A stretch of DNA of 64,000 nt from Streptomyces sp. WZ.A104 (GCF_002382885.1 NZ_NWVL01000005.1:1-64000), one strand, 5' to 3'. Positions 1 through 8,831 are shown, counted from the stretch's first letter. Notes: generated by a model from the letters alone, not told the origin. A program made the numbers and translations.

Positions 1-784
1 CCCCGGCCAGGGCGAGCGCGGCCGCGCCTCCGGCATTCGGCGGGCCGGACGGCCCGAGCGCCAGCACGGCCGTGGCCCCCAGCAGCGGCAGCGGCAGCAG
101 CAGCCGGGTTCCCGCGCCGCCCAGCCGGTGCGGCAGCCCCCGGATGCCGGCCGACCGGTCCGCCGCGATGTCCGGGAGCGTGTCGGCCAGATGCGCCGCG
201 AACCCGAGCAGCGCCCCGGCCGTGACCGTCCACCACCGGGGCGAAGGGCCGCCGGGCTGGGCCAGGGCGACCGCCGCGGGCAGGGCGGCGAACCCGGCCA
301 CGTACGGCAGCCAGGACAGGGCGGTCGCCTTGAGCCACAGGTTGTAGAGCCAGGCCACCGCGACCGCGGCGAGGTGCACCGTACCGGCGAGGACTCCGCA
401 GGCCAGCGAGAGCGGTACGCACAGGGCGAGCGCGAGCCCCGCCGCCCCCCACACCGCGCGCACCCCGACCGCACCGTCGGCCACCGGCTTCCCCCGGCGC
501 CCCGCGAGGGCGTCGCGCCGGGTGTCGTACGCGTCGTTGCACCACCCCACCGACAACTGACCCGCCAGCACCGCCGCCGCGACCAGCGCCGAACGCGGGC
601 CGCCCAGGCCCGAGCCGAGAGCCAGGGCGAAGGCGATCGCGGTCACGGCGGCCACCGGCCCCGGATGGCAGGCGAGCGCCAGAGCGGCGGCGAGGTCCGT
701 GACACGCCGGACCGGCCGGAGGGTGACCGCCGCCCCGCGCGGCGGCGCTGCGGCGGTGCGCGGGGTCCCGTCCATGGCGTCCAT
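1..784 (-). CDS. UbiA-family aromatic prenyltransferase (C-terminus beyond window)
   Basis: Integral-membrane prenyltransferase that would attach an isoprenoid chain to an aromatic acceptor. The start is at 784 (a second ATG in frame lies at 775), and the frame stays open to base 1, so the C-terminal end is missing. The first Asp-rich motif is seen as NDAYD (about nt 525-545) and a second as DTLPDIAAD (about nt 165-205); several Ala/Leu-rich membrane helices lie between. It is divergent from the type III PKS operon, with a 118-bp shared upstream region. The combination PKS, methyltransferase, flavin hydroxylase plus UbiA matches the agqABCD set of Actinoplanes missouriensis, which makes alkyl-O-dihydrogeranyl-methoxyhydroquinones, so an AgqD-like role is inferred. 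Confidence 0.85.
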   Translation of the reverse strand, partial: MDAMDGTPRTAAAPPRGAAVTLRPVRRVTDLAAALALACHPGPVAAVTAIAFALALGSGLGGPRSALVAAAVLAGQLSVGWCNDAYDTRRDALAGRRGKPVADGAVGVRAVWGAAGLALALCVPLSLACGVLAGTVHLAAVAVAWLYNLWLKATALSWLPYVAGFAALPAAVALAQPGGPSPRWWTVTAGALLGFAAHLADTLPDIAADRSAGIRGLPHRLGGAGTRLLLPLPLLGATAVLALGPSGPPNAGGAAALALAG

Positions 785-902
785 CGGGCGATCGTAGGGA
801 CCTGCCGACCCGTCAATGCGACAACCGGGCGGGTCCTTTGCCCCATTTCATCACTTCTTGTGGGCAGGATGGGGCCATGACGTCCCCGAAGCAGGAGCCA
901 GG

Positions 903-1955
903 ATGACCCGGATCGCCGCGGTCCACGGGGTCCTGCCGCCCCACCGCCACACCCAGTCCGAGGTCACCGACATGGTGGCCCGCACCTGTCTGCCGCCAGG
1001 CGCCGACCGCCGCGTCCTGGACCGGCTCCACAAGAACTCCCGTGTACGCAACCGGCACACCGTGCTCCCCCTGGACGGCTACCGCGAACTGGAGGGATTC
1101 GGCGACGCCAACGACGTGTTCATCCGCTCCGCGGTCGACCTCGGGGCGCAGGCAGTACGCGGCGCGCTGTGCTCGGCCGGGCTGCGCCCCACCGACGTCG
1201 ACCTGCTGATGTTCACCTCCGTCACCGGCATCGCGGCCCCCTCCGTCGACGCCCGGCTCGTGACGCGCCTGGGCATGCGGTCCGACGTCAAACGGCTGCC
1301 CGTCTTCGGCCTCGGCTGCGTCGCCGGAGCCGCCGGGGTGGCCCGGTTGCACGACTACCTCCTCGGCCGTCCCGACGACGTCGCCGTGCTGCTCTCGGTC
1401 GAGCTCTGCTCCCTCACCTTCCAGCGCCGGGACGCGACCCCCGCCAACCTGGTGGCGACCGCGCTGTTCGGCGACGGGGCGGCCGCCGTTGTCGCCCTCG
1501 GACAACGCCGGGCCGTCGCCGGACCCGAGATCGTGGACACCCGCAGCCGGATGTACCCGGACACCGAACACGTCATGGGCTGGGACATCGGCAGCACCGG
1601 CTTCACCGTGGTCCTGGACCCGGCGGTGCCCGACGTCGTCCGCCGCTACCTCGCCGACGACGTCAGGGAGTTCCTCGCCGGACACGGCCTCAAGCCCAAG
1701 GACATCGCCCACTGGGTCTGTCACCCCGGCGGCCCCAAGGTGCTGGAGACCGTCACGGAGGTCCTCGGCCTGCCCGACGGCGCGCTCGACGTCACCTGGC
1801 GCTCGCTCACCGACATCGGCAACCTGTCCTCCGCCTCGGTCCTGCACGTCCTGCGCGACACCATCGAACAGCGCCGGCCGGAGCCCGGCACCCCCGGCCT
1901 GCTGCTGGCCATGGGCCCGGGATTCTGCTGCGAACTGGTGCTGCTGCGCTGGTAG
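903..1955 (+). CDS. srsA: Type III polyketide synthase, alkylresorcinol-type (SrsA/AgqA-like)
   Basis: Homodimeric ketosynthase that extends a fatty acyl starter with malonyl- or methylmalonyl-CoA and cyclises it to an alkylresorcinol or pyrone. The 350-residue length is normal for the family. The catalytic triad is visible: Cys about 139 (GLGCVAGAAG), His about 274 (VCHPGG) and Asn about 307 (DIGNLSS), with the C-terminal MGPGF loop. The start at 903 is chosen because AGGAG at 893-897 precedes it; an ATG at 816 has no such site. The methyltransferase and flavoprotein genes follow at once, as in the srsABC operon of S. griseus, which makes methylated phenolic lipids and their quinones. Starter chain length cannot be read from sequence alone. 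Confidence 0.93.
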   Translation: MTRIAAVHGVLPPHRHTQSEVTDMVARTCLPPGADRRVLDRLHKNSRVRNRHTVLPLDGYRELEGFGDANDVFIRSAVDLGAQAVRGALCSAGLRPTDVDLLMFTSVTGIAAPSVDARLVTRLGMRSDVKRLPVFGLGCVAGAAGVARLHDYLLGRPDDVAVLLSVELCSLTFQRRDATPANLVATALFGDGAAAVVALGQRRAVAGPEIVDTRSRMYPDTEHVMGWDIGSTGFTVVLDPAVPDVVRRYLADDVREFLAGHGLKPKDIAHWVCHPGGPKVLETVTEVLGLPDGALDVTWRSLTDIGNLSSASVLHVLRDTIEQRRPEPGTPGLLLAMGPGFCCELVLLRW

Positions 1956-1970
1956 AAAGGGAGGGGCAGG

Positions 1971-2498
1971 ATGATCTGGTACACCGCCCTGGTGCTGGCC
2001 GTCGCCGCCGAGCGCCTGGCCGAACTCGTCGTGGCCCGCCGCAACACCCGCTGGAGCCTCGCCCGCGGCGGTACGGAATCGGGCCGGGGGCACTACCCGG
2101 CGATGGTCGCCCTGCACACCGCGCTCCTGGTCGGCTGCCTCGCGGAGGTCCGGCTGGCCGAACGCCCGTTCCTGCCCGCCATCGGCTGGGCCATGGCCGC
2201 CCTCGTCGTGGCCGCAGAGGCGCTGCGCTGGTGGTGCATCCGCACGCTCGGCCCCCGCTGGAACACCCGCGTCATCGTCGTACCCGGCCTGCCCCGCGTC
2301 ACCGGCGGCCCCTACCGGTGGCTGAGCCACCCCAACTACGTCGCCGTCGCCGCCGAGGGCGTGGCGCTGCCCCTGGTCCACGGTGCCTGGGTGACCGCCC
2401 TCGTCTTCACCGTGCTCAACGCCGCCCTGATGACCGTCCGGATCCGCTGCGAGGATGGGGCACTGGCCCGTCTCCCGGCAGCGGACGCCCGGGCATGA
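1971..2498 (+). CDS. srsB: Isoprenylcysteine carboxyl methyltransferase (ICMT)-family O-methyltransferase (SrsB/AgqB-like)
   Basis: Small membrane methyltransferase, 175 residues, which in the srs/agq pathways O-methylates the alkylresorcinol made by the type III PKS. The ICMT hallmark is visible near the C-terminus: GGPYRWLSHPNYVAV, in which the RxxxHPxY element binds S-adenosylmethionine. Hydrophobic stretches at about residues 3-12, 43-58, 66-84 and 130-150 suggest four membrane segments. The gene lies 15 bp after the PKS with a GGGAGGGG site, and its stop overlaps the next start (ATGA at 2495-2498), so translation of the two is probably coupled. Confidence 0.87.
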   Translation: MIWYTALVLAVAAERLAELVVARRNTRWSLARGGTESGRGHYPAMVALHTALLVGCLAEVRLAERPFLPAIGWAMAALVVAAEALRWWCIRTLGPRWNTRVIVVPGLPRVTGGPYRWLSHPNYVAVAAEGVALPLVHGAWVTALVFTVLNAALMTVRIRCEDGALARLPAADARA

Positions 2499-3511
2499 TC
2501 GACGTCCTGGTCGCGGGCGGCGGCCCGGCCGGGCTCGCGGCCGCGATCCGGGCCGCGTCGGCGGGCCTGGAGGCGGTGGTGGTCGAGCCGCGCGCCGCCC
2601 CCGTCGACAAGGCGTGCGGCGAGGGAATCATGCCCGGTGGCGTCGCGGCCCTGCGCGGCCTCGGCGTCCGGGTGAACGGCCACGACCTCCGGGGCATCCG
2701 GTACACCGACGGCCGGCGCAGCGCGGAGGCGGCGTTCCGGGGCGGCCCCGGCGCGGGCGTACGCCGCACCGAACTCCACGCCGCCCTGCACGAACGGGCC
2801 GCCGCCCTCGGCGTGCGCGTCGTCACGGGAAAGGCGGGGGAGATCCGCCAGGACGAGCACACCGTCCGGGCCGCCGGGCTCACCGCCCGCTGGCTCATCG
2901 CGGCCGACGGCCTGCACTCGCCGCTGCGCCGAGCCCTGGGCCTGGACCGGCCGGTCCCTGGGCCCGGCCGCTACGGGCTGCGACGCCACTACGCCATCGC
3001 CCCCTGGACCGACCACGTCGAGGTGCACTGGTCGCGGCACGGTGAGGCGTACGTGACCCCGGTCGGCGAACGCCTCGTCGGCGTGGCCGTCCTGAGCCGC
3101 GACCGCCGCCCCTACGAACGCCACCTGGCCGCCTTCCCGGCCCTCGCCGCCCGGCTGGGGGGCGGCCCCGACGCCACCCCCGTACGCGGGGCAGGTCCGC
3201 TGCGGCAACGGGCGCTGGGGCAGCGGGCCGGGCGGGTCCTGCTGGTCGGCGACGCCGCGGGCTACGTCGACGCCCTGACCGGGGAGGGCATCGCCCTCGC
3301 GGTGGCCACCGCGAGCGCCGCCGTCGACTGCCTGAGCGCCGGGCGGCCCGAGGACTACCCGCGCCGCTGGGCCGGGGTCACGCGACGGTACCGGCTGCTG
3401 ACCCTCGCCCTGCTGAGCGCCGCAGGGCATCCGTCCTCGGGCCGGCTGATCGTCGCGGCCGCCCACCGGGCCCCCGCCGTCTTCCGCGCGGCGGTCCGCG
3501 CGCTCCAGTGA
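2495..3511 (+). CDS. srsC: FAD-dependent aromatic hydroxylase (SrsC/AgqC-like)
   Basis: Flavoprotein of the geranylgeranyl-reductase/PHBH type, 338 residues, expected to hydroxylate the methylated alkylresorcinol to a hydroquinone. The N-terminal Rossmann motif GGGPAGLAAA lies at residues 8-17, a conserved CGEGIMP block near residue 42, and the second FAD motif VLLVGDAAGYVDALTGEG at about residues 248-265. It overlaps the methyltransferase stop by 4 bp and closes the operon. In the agq pathway the hydroxyl made by this enzyme is the one prenylated by the UbiA enzyme, whose gene stands divergently at the left edge here. The role is inferred from gene order and motifs. Confidence 0.88.
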   Translation: MIDVLVAGGGPAGLAAAIRAASAGLEAVVVEPRAAPVDKACGEGIMPGGVAALRGLGVRVNGHDLRGIRYTDGRRSAEAAFRGGPGAGVRRTELHAALHERAAALGVRVVTGKAGEIRQDEHTVRAAGLTARWLIAADGLHSPLRRALGLDRPVPGPGRYGLRRHYAIAPWTDHVEVHWSRHGEAYVTPVGERLVGVAVLSRDRRPYERHLAAFPALAARLGGGPDATPVRGAGPLRQRALGQRAGRVLLVGDAAGYVDALTGEGIALAVATASAAVDCLSAGRPEDYPRRWAGVTRRYRLLTLALLSAAGHPSSGRLIVAAAHRAPAVFRAAVRALQ

Positions 3512-3577
3512 AACGACCCCGCGGGAGCGCCCGGTGATCGATTGGCGGGGCCCGGGGTTCCGTCATAACGTCGGTCG

Positions 3578-3604
3578 GGTGAACGCCCGCGGTCACCGTT
3601 CACC
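3578..3604. promoter_or_regulatory. Inverted repeat upstream of DHA2 exporter gene
   Basis: GGTGAACG (3578-3585) and CGTTCACC (3597-3604) form perfect 8-bp arms separated by 11 bp, 64 bp before the exporter start. This looks like a dimeric repressor site. No regulator gene is adjacent, so the regulator would be encoded elsewhere. Confidence 0.45.
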
Positions 3605-3667
3605 GGACCGGCGGAGACCGGACGCCCCACGCGGCGCACTGCCTCGGCACGAGAGACGGACCCCACC

Positions 3668-5287
3668 ATGACGGGCTCCCACGCGACACCCGCGCACCCG
3701 GCCAAGAACTCCGAACGGCACCGGGGCGGCGCGATGGCGCTGCTGGTCATCGCCTCGTGCCAGCTGATGGTGGTGCTCGACATCACCATCGTCAACATCG
3801 CGCTTCCGCACATGCAGAAGTCCCTGGGGTTCTCCACCGAGAACCTCTCCTGGGTGATCAACGCCTACACGCTGACCTTCGGCGGGCTGCTGCTGCTCGG
3901 CGGACGCCTCGGCGACATCCTCGGCCGCCGCCGGGTCTTCGTCTTCGGCGTGCTCCTCTTCGTCTTCGCCTCGCTGCTCGGCGGACTGTCCCAGGAGTCC
4001 TGGCAGTTGCTGGCGGCCCGATCGCTCCAGGGCGTCGGCGGCGCGATCGCCTCGCCCACCGCCCTGTCGCTGATCACCACCACCTTCCGCGAGGGCCCCG
4101 AACGCAACCGGGCGTTCGGGGTGTTCGCCGCCGTGTCGGCGGGCGGCAGCGCGATCGGGCTGCTGGCGGGCGGGCTCCTCGTGGAGTGGCTCGACTGGCG
4201 CTGGGTCCTGTTCGTCAACGTCCCCATCGGCCTGCTGATCGCGCTGGCCACCCCCCGCTACATCGCCGAGTCCGAACGCCGTCCCGGCCACTTCGACGTC
4301 GCGGGCGCCCTCACCTCCACGGTGGGCATGGTGCTGCTCGTCTACGGCTTCATCCGCGCGTCCGAGGACGGCTGGAGCGACGCCCTGACCCTCGGGTCGT
4401 TCGCCGCCGCCGTGGTGCTCCTGACCGGGTTCATCGCCATCGAACGCGGCTCCAGACAGCCCATCACCCCCCTGTGGATGTTCCGCGACCGCAACCGTGC
4501 CGGGGTCTACGGCATGATGCTCAGCCTGGCCGCGGCCATGTTCGGGATGTTCTTCTTCCTGACCCTCTTCGTGCAGAACGTCCTCGACTTCAGCCCGCTG
4601 CGGGCCGGACTCGCGTTCCTGCCGGTGAGCGCCATCATCGCGGTCGGCGCGGGACTCGCCTCCCAGCTGCTGCCCAGGTGGGGGCCCAAACCCTTCATGG
4701 TGGCCGGTGCGCTGTTCGCCGCGACCGGCCTCGGCTGGCTCACCCTGACCGACGTCCACAGCTCCTACCTCGGCTCCATCCTCGGGCCGATGCTCGTCTT
4801 CGGATTCGGCATGGGCATGCAGTTCGTGTCGTTGACCCTGATGGCCGTCTCCGGTGTCGCCCCGAAGGAGGCGGGCGCCGCATCCGGCATCCTCAACGCC
4901 ACCCAGCAGGTCGGCGGATCCCTCGGCCTGTCGATCCTGGTGACGATGTTCGGCACGGCCAGCCGCAACGAAGCCACCGAGCAGGTGCCCGAATTCCTCC
5001 AGGAGGCCACCCCGGCCCAGCTGCTGGAGTTCCGCAGAACCGGTGAACTGCCACCGCCCTGGGCCGACCAGGTCCTGACCTCGGGGGTGTCCAGCGCCTT
5101 CGTCGTCGCGGCCTGCTTCGCCGTGTTCGCCGCCCTGATCGCTCTGCTGGTCATCCAGGTGCGGCCCGCGGACCTGGCCCGCCTGCAGGGCGGCGCGACC
5201 CCGCTCGCCGGTGAGGAGACCGTCGACAGCGGGCAGGATGAACCCCGGGCCGACCCGGACACCGACCGCCCCGCGAAAGGGAGCTGA
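3668..5287 (+). CDS. DHA2-family (EmrB/QacA-type) MFS drug exporter, 14 membrane helices
   Basis: Proton-driven exporter of 539 residues. The family motif A, here GGRLGDILGRRRVF, lies between helices 2 and 3 (about residue 80); motif C-like GGSAIGLLAGG follows near residue 158. The first helix carries the DHA2 signature LDITIVNIALP near residue 38. The C-terminal 40 residues are polar and cytoplasmic. The start at 3668 sits in a 156-bp upstream region with an inverted repeat at 3578-3604. A VOC-family gene follows 3 bp downstream, so the two are co-transcribed. The substrate is unknown; export of the phenolic lipid made by the neighbouring operon is possible but unproven. Confidence 0.9.
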   Translation: MTGSHATPAHPAKNSERHRGGAMALLVIASCQLMVVLDITIVNIALPHMQKSLGFSTENLSWVINAYTLTFGGLLLLGGRLGDILGRRRVFVFGVLLFVFASLLGGLSQESWQLLAARSLQGVGGAIASPTALSLITTTFREGPERNRAFGVFAAVSAGGSAIGLLAGGLLVEWLDWRWVLFVNVPIGLLIALATPRYIAESERRPGHFDVAGALTSTVGMVLLVYGFIRASEDGWSDALTLGSFAAAVVLLTGFIAIERGSRQPITPLWMFRDRNRAGVYGMMLSLAAAMFGMFFFLTLFVQNVLDFSPLRAGLAFLPVSAIIAVGAGLASQLLPRWGPKPFMVAGALFAATGLGWLTLTDVHSSYLGSILGPMLVFGFGMGMQFVSLTLMAVSGVAPKEAGAASGILNATQQVGGSLGLSILVTMFGTASRNEATEQVPEFLQEATPAQLLEFRRTGELPPPWADQVLTSGVSSAFVVAACFAVFAALIALLVIQVRPADLARLQGGATPLAGEETVDSGQDEPRADPDTDRPAKGS

Positions 5288-5290
5288 ACC

Positions 5291-5746
5291 ATGGACTGGA
5301 CCCTCGAAGTGATCGTCCTTCCCGTCACCGACATCGACCGGGCCCGGGACTTCTACCGGGACAAACTGGGCTTCCACCTCGACATCGACGCCGAAGTGAT
5401 GGCGGGCGCCCGGGTCGTGCAGCTGACCCCGCCCGGCTCCGGCTGCTCGATCGCCCTCACCGACGGCCTGCCCAACCCGACGGGAACCCCGAAGCCGGGC
5501 ACGTACCACGGCCTCCAGCTCTGCGTCACCGACATCGACGCCGCCCACGCCGAGCTCGTCGGCCGGGGTGTCGAGGTGTCCGAGCCCCAGCGGTACACCG
5601 ACGAGGACGGCGCGACCTTCATGTACTTCACCGACCCGGACGGCAACGGCTGGGCGGTGCAGGAATACCGCCGCCGCAAGACCGAGCCGCTGCACCGGCT
5701 CCTCACCGACCTGGCCGCGCGGAGCACGGGCGACACGGCGGGGTGA
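5291..5746 (+). CDS. VOC-family (glyoxalase/bleomycin-resistance fold) protein
   Basis: Protein of 151 residues with two beta-alpha-beta-beta-beta halves typical of vicinal-oxygen-chelate enzymes: LEVIVLPVTDIDRARDFY at the N-terminus and LQLCVTDIDAAHAEL in the second half, ending with FTDPDGNGWAVQEY, which supplies the usual metal-ligand glutamate. It could be a lyase, a dioxygenase or a drug-binding protein; the sequence does not decide. It lies 3 bp after the DHA2 exporter gene and is surely in the same operon, so a linked resistance or detoxification role is a fair guess. Confidence 0.85.
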   Translation: MDWTLEVIVLPVTDIDRARDFYRDKLGFHLDIDAEVMAGARVVQLTPPGSGCSIALTDGLPNPTGTPKPGTYHGLQLCVTDIDAAHAELVGRGVEVSEPQRYTDEDGATFMYFTDPDGNGWAVQEYRRRKTEPLHRLLTDLAARSTGDTAG

Positions 5747-5842
5747 ACCGGCCGGAGTCGGATCGTGCCCCGCCCGGCCCATCCATCAGAATGCTCCCCG
5801 TATCGAGTGCGGAGATCCAACAGCGCAAGGGAGCAGCATTCA

Positions 5843-6241
5843 ATGGGCGGCAACGCAGACATGGTGGCCTTCGTCCGGGCGCGGCTCGCCGACGAGGAAC
5901 AGGTCGCCCGGGCCGCCGGCGGGGACCGATGGCGGTGCCCGGCCGATGTGCCGGGCGAGGTCCACGACCGCACCGGCGGGGTGGCGTTCACCGTGCGGGG
6001 CCGCGGGTTCGACCAGCACATCGCCTTCCAGGACCCGGCGCGCTCCCTGGAGCGCATCGAGACCCACCGGGTCCTGCTGGGTGAGTACGTCGAGGTCGCC
6101 GACCTCGACACCGACCGCCCCGCGCAGGACTTCCCCTCCGGCCGCGCGGTGGGCCTCGGCTTCGCCGTACGCCAACTGGCCGCCGAGTACGCCGGACACC
6201 CCGACTACCAGGCGCGCTGGCTGCCCCGCTTCATCCAGTAG
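5843..6241 (+). CDS. DUF6221-family protein
   Basis: Soluble protein of 132 residues. The N-terminus MGGNADMVAFVRARLADEEQ and the central HIAFQDPARSLERIETHR are the recognisable features of DUF6221, a family seen widely in Streptomyces, often near mobile elements, with no known function. The start at 5843 is chosen because AAGGGAG at 5827-5833 lies 9 bp before it; an upstream GTG at 5765 would add 26 residues without a good ribosome site. It stands alone between the VOC gene and the GTPase operon. Confidence 0.7.
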   Translation: MGGNADMVAFVRARLADEEQVARAAGGDRWRCPADVPGEVHDRTGGVAFTVRGRGFDQHIAFQDPARSLERIETHRVLLGEYVEVADLDTDRPAQDFPSGRAVGLGFAVRQLAAEYAGHPDYQARWLPRFIQ

Positions 6242-6358
6242 CGGCCCCCGGGGGGCGGGAGACTCTCCGCCGGACCATGATTCCGGGAAGTCCGCCTGCA
6301 CGGAGTGCAGTTGATCGATAGCATCTCCCCATCGGCCGACACCGGGGGAGTTGCGCGC

Positions 6359-7228
6359 GTGCCCGACGTCTGGGAGAACACTCGATCGCGGTGGGAGAGC
6401 GTCCGGCACGCCGTCGAAGGCGGCGGTCCGGCCCCCGGGCCGGAAGCGGCGACCCTCCACGGCAGGATCGGACTCTCCGTCAATCCCGTCGCCATCACCG
6501 GCGAGGCGGGGGCGGGCAAGACCGTCCTGTACGACGCCCTGACACAGTCGATCCGCAGCGGCGACAGCGACAGCGCCCGCAGCCCCGACATCGAGAAGCA
6601 CGCCACCGTCCTGCGCTCCGGCAGCCGGCGCACCCGGGCAGCCGTCACCGTCATCCCGGGCCAGCTCTCCGCCCAGCGCGAACGCGCCCTGACCGACACG
6701 ATGCGCGGGGACGCCTCCCCGCACGGCATCGTCCACGTCGTCTGCTGGGGACACAACAGGATCTGGCAGCGGGGCGCCCAGCGCGACGTCCACGAGGCGA
6801 TCGCCGCCCAGGGCGGCCCCGTCGACCAGGAAGCCGTACGGAACTGGCACCGGCGCAAGGAGGCGGCGGACTTCCGGCTGCTCGTCGACGCGATCATCGA
6901 CGGGCAACTGGCCCAACGGCTGCGGTGGCTGATCGTCGCCGTGTCCAAGAGCGATCTGTACTGGGACCGCCTCGGCGAGGCACGCGACCACTACATCCCC
7001 GGCGGCTCCCGCCGGGAGTCCTCGTTCGCCGCCCTGATGCGGGACCTGCAGAACGAGACGTCGCTGCGCCTGTCCGTCCTCCCCATGGCCTCCCGCCTCA
7101 TCCGGCACCAGTTCCTGCCGGGACTGCCCGCGCAGACCTCACAGCTGGACGATGCGCAGATCGGCGCGCTGCGCACCCACTTCGGCCAGGAACTCCAGGC
7201 GTTCATCACGCAGCGGAACGGGGGCTGA
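6359..7228 (+). CDS. P-loop GTPase-like protein of unknown role
   Basis: Protein of 289 residues with a clear Walker A/G1 motif GEAGAGKT at about residues 48-55. A later VIPGQ resembles the DxxG switch region but lacks the aspartate, and VAVSKSD resembles the G4 (N/T)KxD motif that reads guanine; both fit a small-GTPase fold. There are no membrane helices. GTG at 6359 is preferred as start since GGGGGAG at 6344-6350 precedes it; an ATG at 6305 would add 18 residues. It is followed by two small membrane-protein genes (1-bp gap, then a 4-bp overlap), so a GTPase-controlled membrane complex is inferred. Its biological role is not recognised. Confidence 0.7.
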   Translation: MPDVWENTRSRWESVRHAVEGGGPAPGPEAATLHGRIGLSVNPVAITGEAGAGKTVLYDALTQSIRSGDSDSARSPDIEKHATVLRSGSRRTRAAVTVIPGQLSAQRERALTDTMRGDASPHGIVHVVCWGHNRIWQRGAQRDVHEAIAAQGGPVDQEAVRNWHRRKEAADFRLLVDAIIDGQLAQRLRWLIVAVSKSDLYWDRLGEARDHYIPGGSRRESSFAALMRDLQNETSLRLSVLPMASRLIRHQFLPGLPAQTSQLDDAQIGALRTHFGQELQAFITQRNGG

Positions 7229-7229
7229 C

Positions 7230-7670
7230 ATGGCCGCGATCGACAGCGGAGCGGCGTTCCTTCGGACACTGGCGGCCGCGGAACGACGGCTGGCCGCCGT
7301 CCAGGCGCTCAGCGCGCGGCGACGGCGGGTCCGTCGGCCCCGGATCGCCGCGGCCTCCCTCGCCGCGCTGATCCCGGCGGTGTTGCTGCTCGCCGCCGCG
7401 GCGGGCGACGGCCCCGGCGGTGCGGCAGTGGCGGTGGGTCTGGCCGTGGCGGCGCTCGCGCTCGCCGCGTACATCGCCCTCGGCCTCATGATCGAGCGGC
7501 CACTCGGCCGACGTATGGCGCAGGAGGAGCACACCATGATCGAGGAGGTGAACCGGATGCGGGAGCTGTTCACCCATATCGCCGAGCGGGAGCGGTGGGA
7601 GGCACGACTGACCCGGTCGGTCCGGGAGCGCCTCTCCTGCTTCCCCGTCGAAGGAGGGTCCCTGCGGTGA
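7230..7670 (+). CDS. Two-helix membrane protein with C-terminal coiled coil, GTPase operon
   Basis: Protein of 146 residues that I cannot assign to a known family. The N-terminal 38 residues are rich in arginine (RRRRVRRPR near residue 30) and likely cytoplasmic. Hydrophobic segments lie at about residues 39-58 and 65-88. Residues 93-135 are charged and heptad-like (EEHTMIEEVNRMRELF) and may form a coiled coil. The start is one base after the GTPase stop, and the stop overlaps the next start (GTGA at 7667-7670), so the three genes form one translation-coupled operon. A membrane partner or effector of the GTPase is inferred from this position only. Confidence 0.65.
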   Translation: MAAIDSGAAFLRTLAAAERRLAAVQALSARRRRVRRPRIAAASLAALIPAVLLLAAAAGDGPGGAAVAVGLAVAALALAAYIALGLMIERPLGRRMAQEEHTMIEEVNRMRELFTHIAERERWEARLTRSVRERLSCFPVEGGSLR

Positions 7671-7984
7671 TCCGACGCCTGGCGGTCGTCTTCGGACTGG
7701 TGGCCTTCCCCGCCGCCCTGTTCACCTCGGCCGGATACGTCCTGGCCACCCGGGACCAGGGCCCCTACCAGCGGGTGTTCGAGGACCAGTGGGACGCCAT
7801 CGCGGCCGGGTTCGCCGTCACGGCCTGCGGGGCACTCGTGGTGGCGTACGGCGCCCGGCTCTGCTTCAGCGTGCTCGGCGGCTTCCAGCCGGACAACGTA
7901 CGCCGGGGAGCGCTGGCCCTGCTGGGCGGTGCGCTCGTCTGCGGAGTGGGTCTCCTGCTGCTGTGGCGGCTGCTGGAGGTCTGA
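7667..7984 (+). CDS. Small three-helix membrane protein, GTPase operon
   Basis: Protein of 105 residues with hydrophobic segments at about residues 5-27, 47-69 and 80-102 and only short loops. No family is recognised. The GTG start at 7667 overlaps the stop of the preceding gene, and AAGGAGG at about 7651-7657 serves as ribosome site. Together with the preceding two-helix protein it would give a five-helix membrane assembly encoded with a GTPase. Nothing in the sequence shows a pore, transport or catalytic motif. Confidence 0.62.
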   Translation: MIRRLAVVFGLVAFPAALFTSAGYVLATRDQGPYQRVFEDQWDAIAAGFAVTACGALVVAYGARLCFSVLGGFQPDNVRRGALALLGGALVCGVGLLLLWRLLEV

Positions 7985-8478
<494 letters not shown>

Positions 8479-8494
8479 TCCGGGTTGACCGACT

Positions 8495-8535
8495 CTCGGG
8501 CCCCGAAGCGCACGCACCGCGCTCCGGGGCCCGAG
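8495..8535. terminator. Rho-independent-type hairpin after the cold-shock gene
   Basis: CTCGGGCCCCG (8495-8505) pairs perfectly with CGGGGCCCGAG (8525-8535), with extra GC pairs inside the loop. It lies between the stop of the cold-shock gene (8478) and the end of the opposing small gene (8586) and could serve both. There is no U-tract, as is common in Streptomyces. Confidence 0.75.
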
Positions 8536-8585
8536 GGCGTTCCCGGGCCCTGCGGCCCGCCCTGCCTCGGCTCCGGCCCGGACTC

Positions 8586-8831
8586 CTAGTCCGGTGACTC
8601 GTCCGGAGTCGGATCCTCGGGGTGCGCGCCGGCGTTGCGCGGGGTGTCCGGGCCGGAGCCCGCCTCGTCCGGATCGGGCTCGCCGCTCTCGCGGGCCACC
8701 CGCTCGGGCACCGGTATGTCGAGCGAGTCCTCGTCCTCCCCGGTCTGCTGGTCCGGCAGGTCCGCCGGTATGGGGGGCGGGCTGCCGGAAGCCCCGTTGT
8801 GGGCGGCGCCTTCGGGCCTGCGGTCGGTCAT
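8586..8831 (-). CDS. Small acidic, Pro-rich hypothetical protein
   Basis: Protein of 81 residues without cysteine, membrane helix or known domain. It is rich in Asp, Glu, Pro and Gly (for example DLPDQQTGEDEDSLD and HPEDPTPDESPD) and is probably disordered. The start at 8831 is preferred because GGAAG precedes it; the frame is open further upstream, but without a supporting site. It points toward the cold-shock gene and shares its upstream region with the PfpI-family gene. No function can be assigned. Confidence 0.5.
   Translation of the reverse strand: MTDRRPEGAAHNGASGSPPPIPADLPDQQTGEDEDSLDIPVPERVARESGEPDPDEAGSGPDTPRNAGAHPEDPTPDESPD

Noticed and set aside
3593-5782. 729-codon open frame on the minus strand
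   Set aside because: Antisense to the DHA2 exporter and VOC genes, with Gly/Glu/His-rich low-complexity product; a shadow of the real genes.
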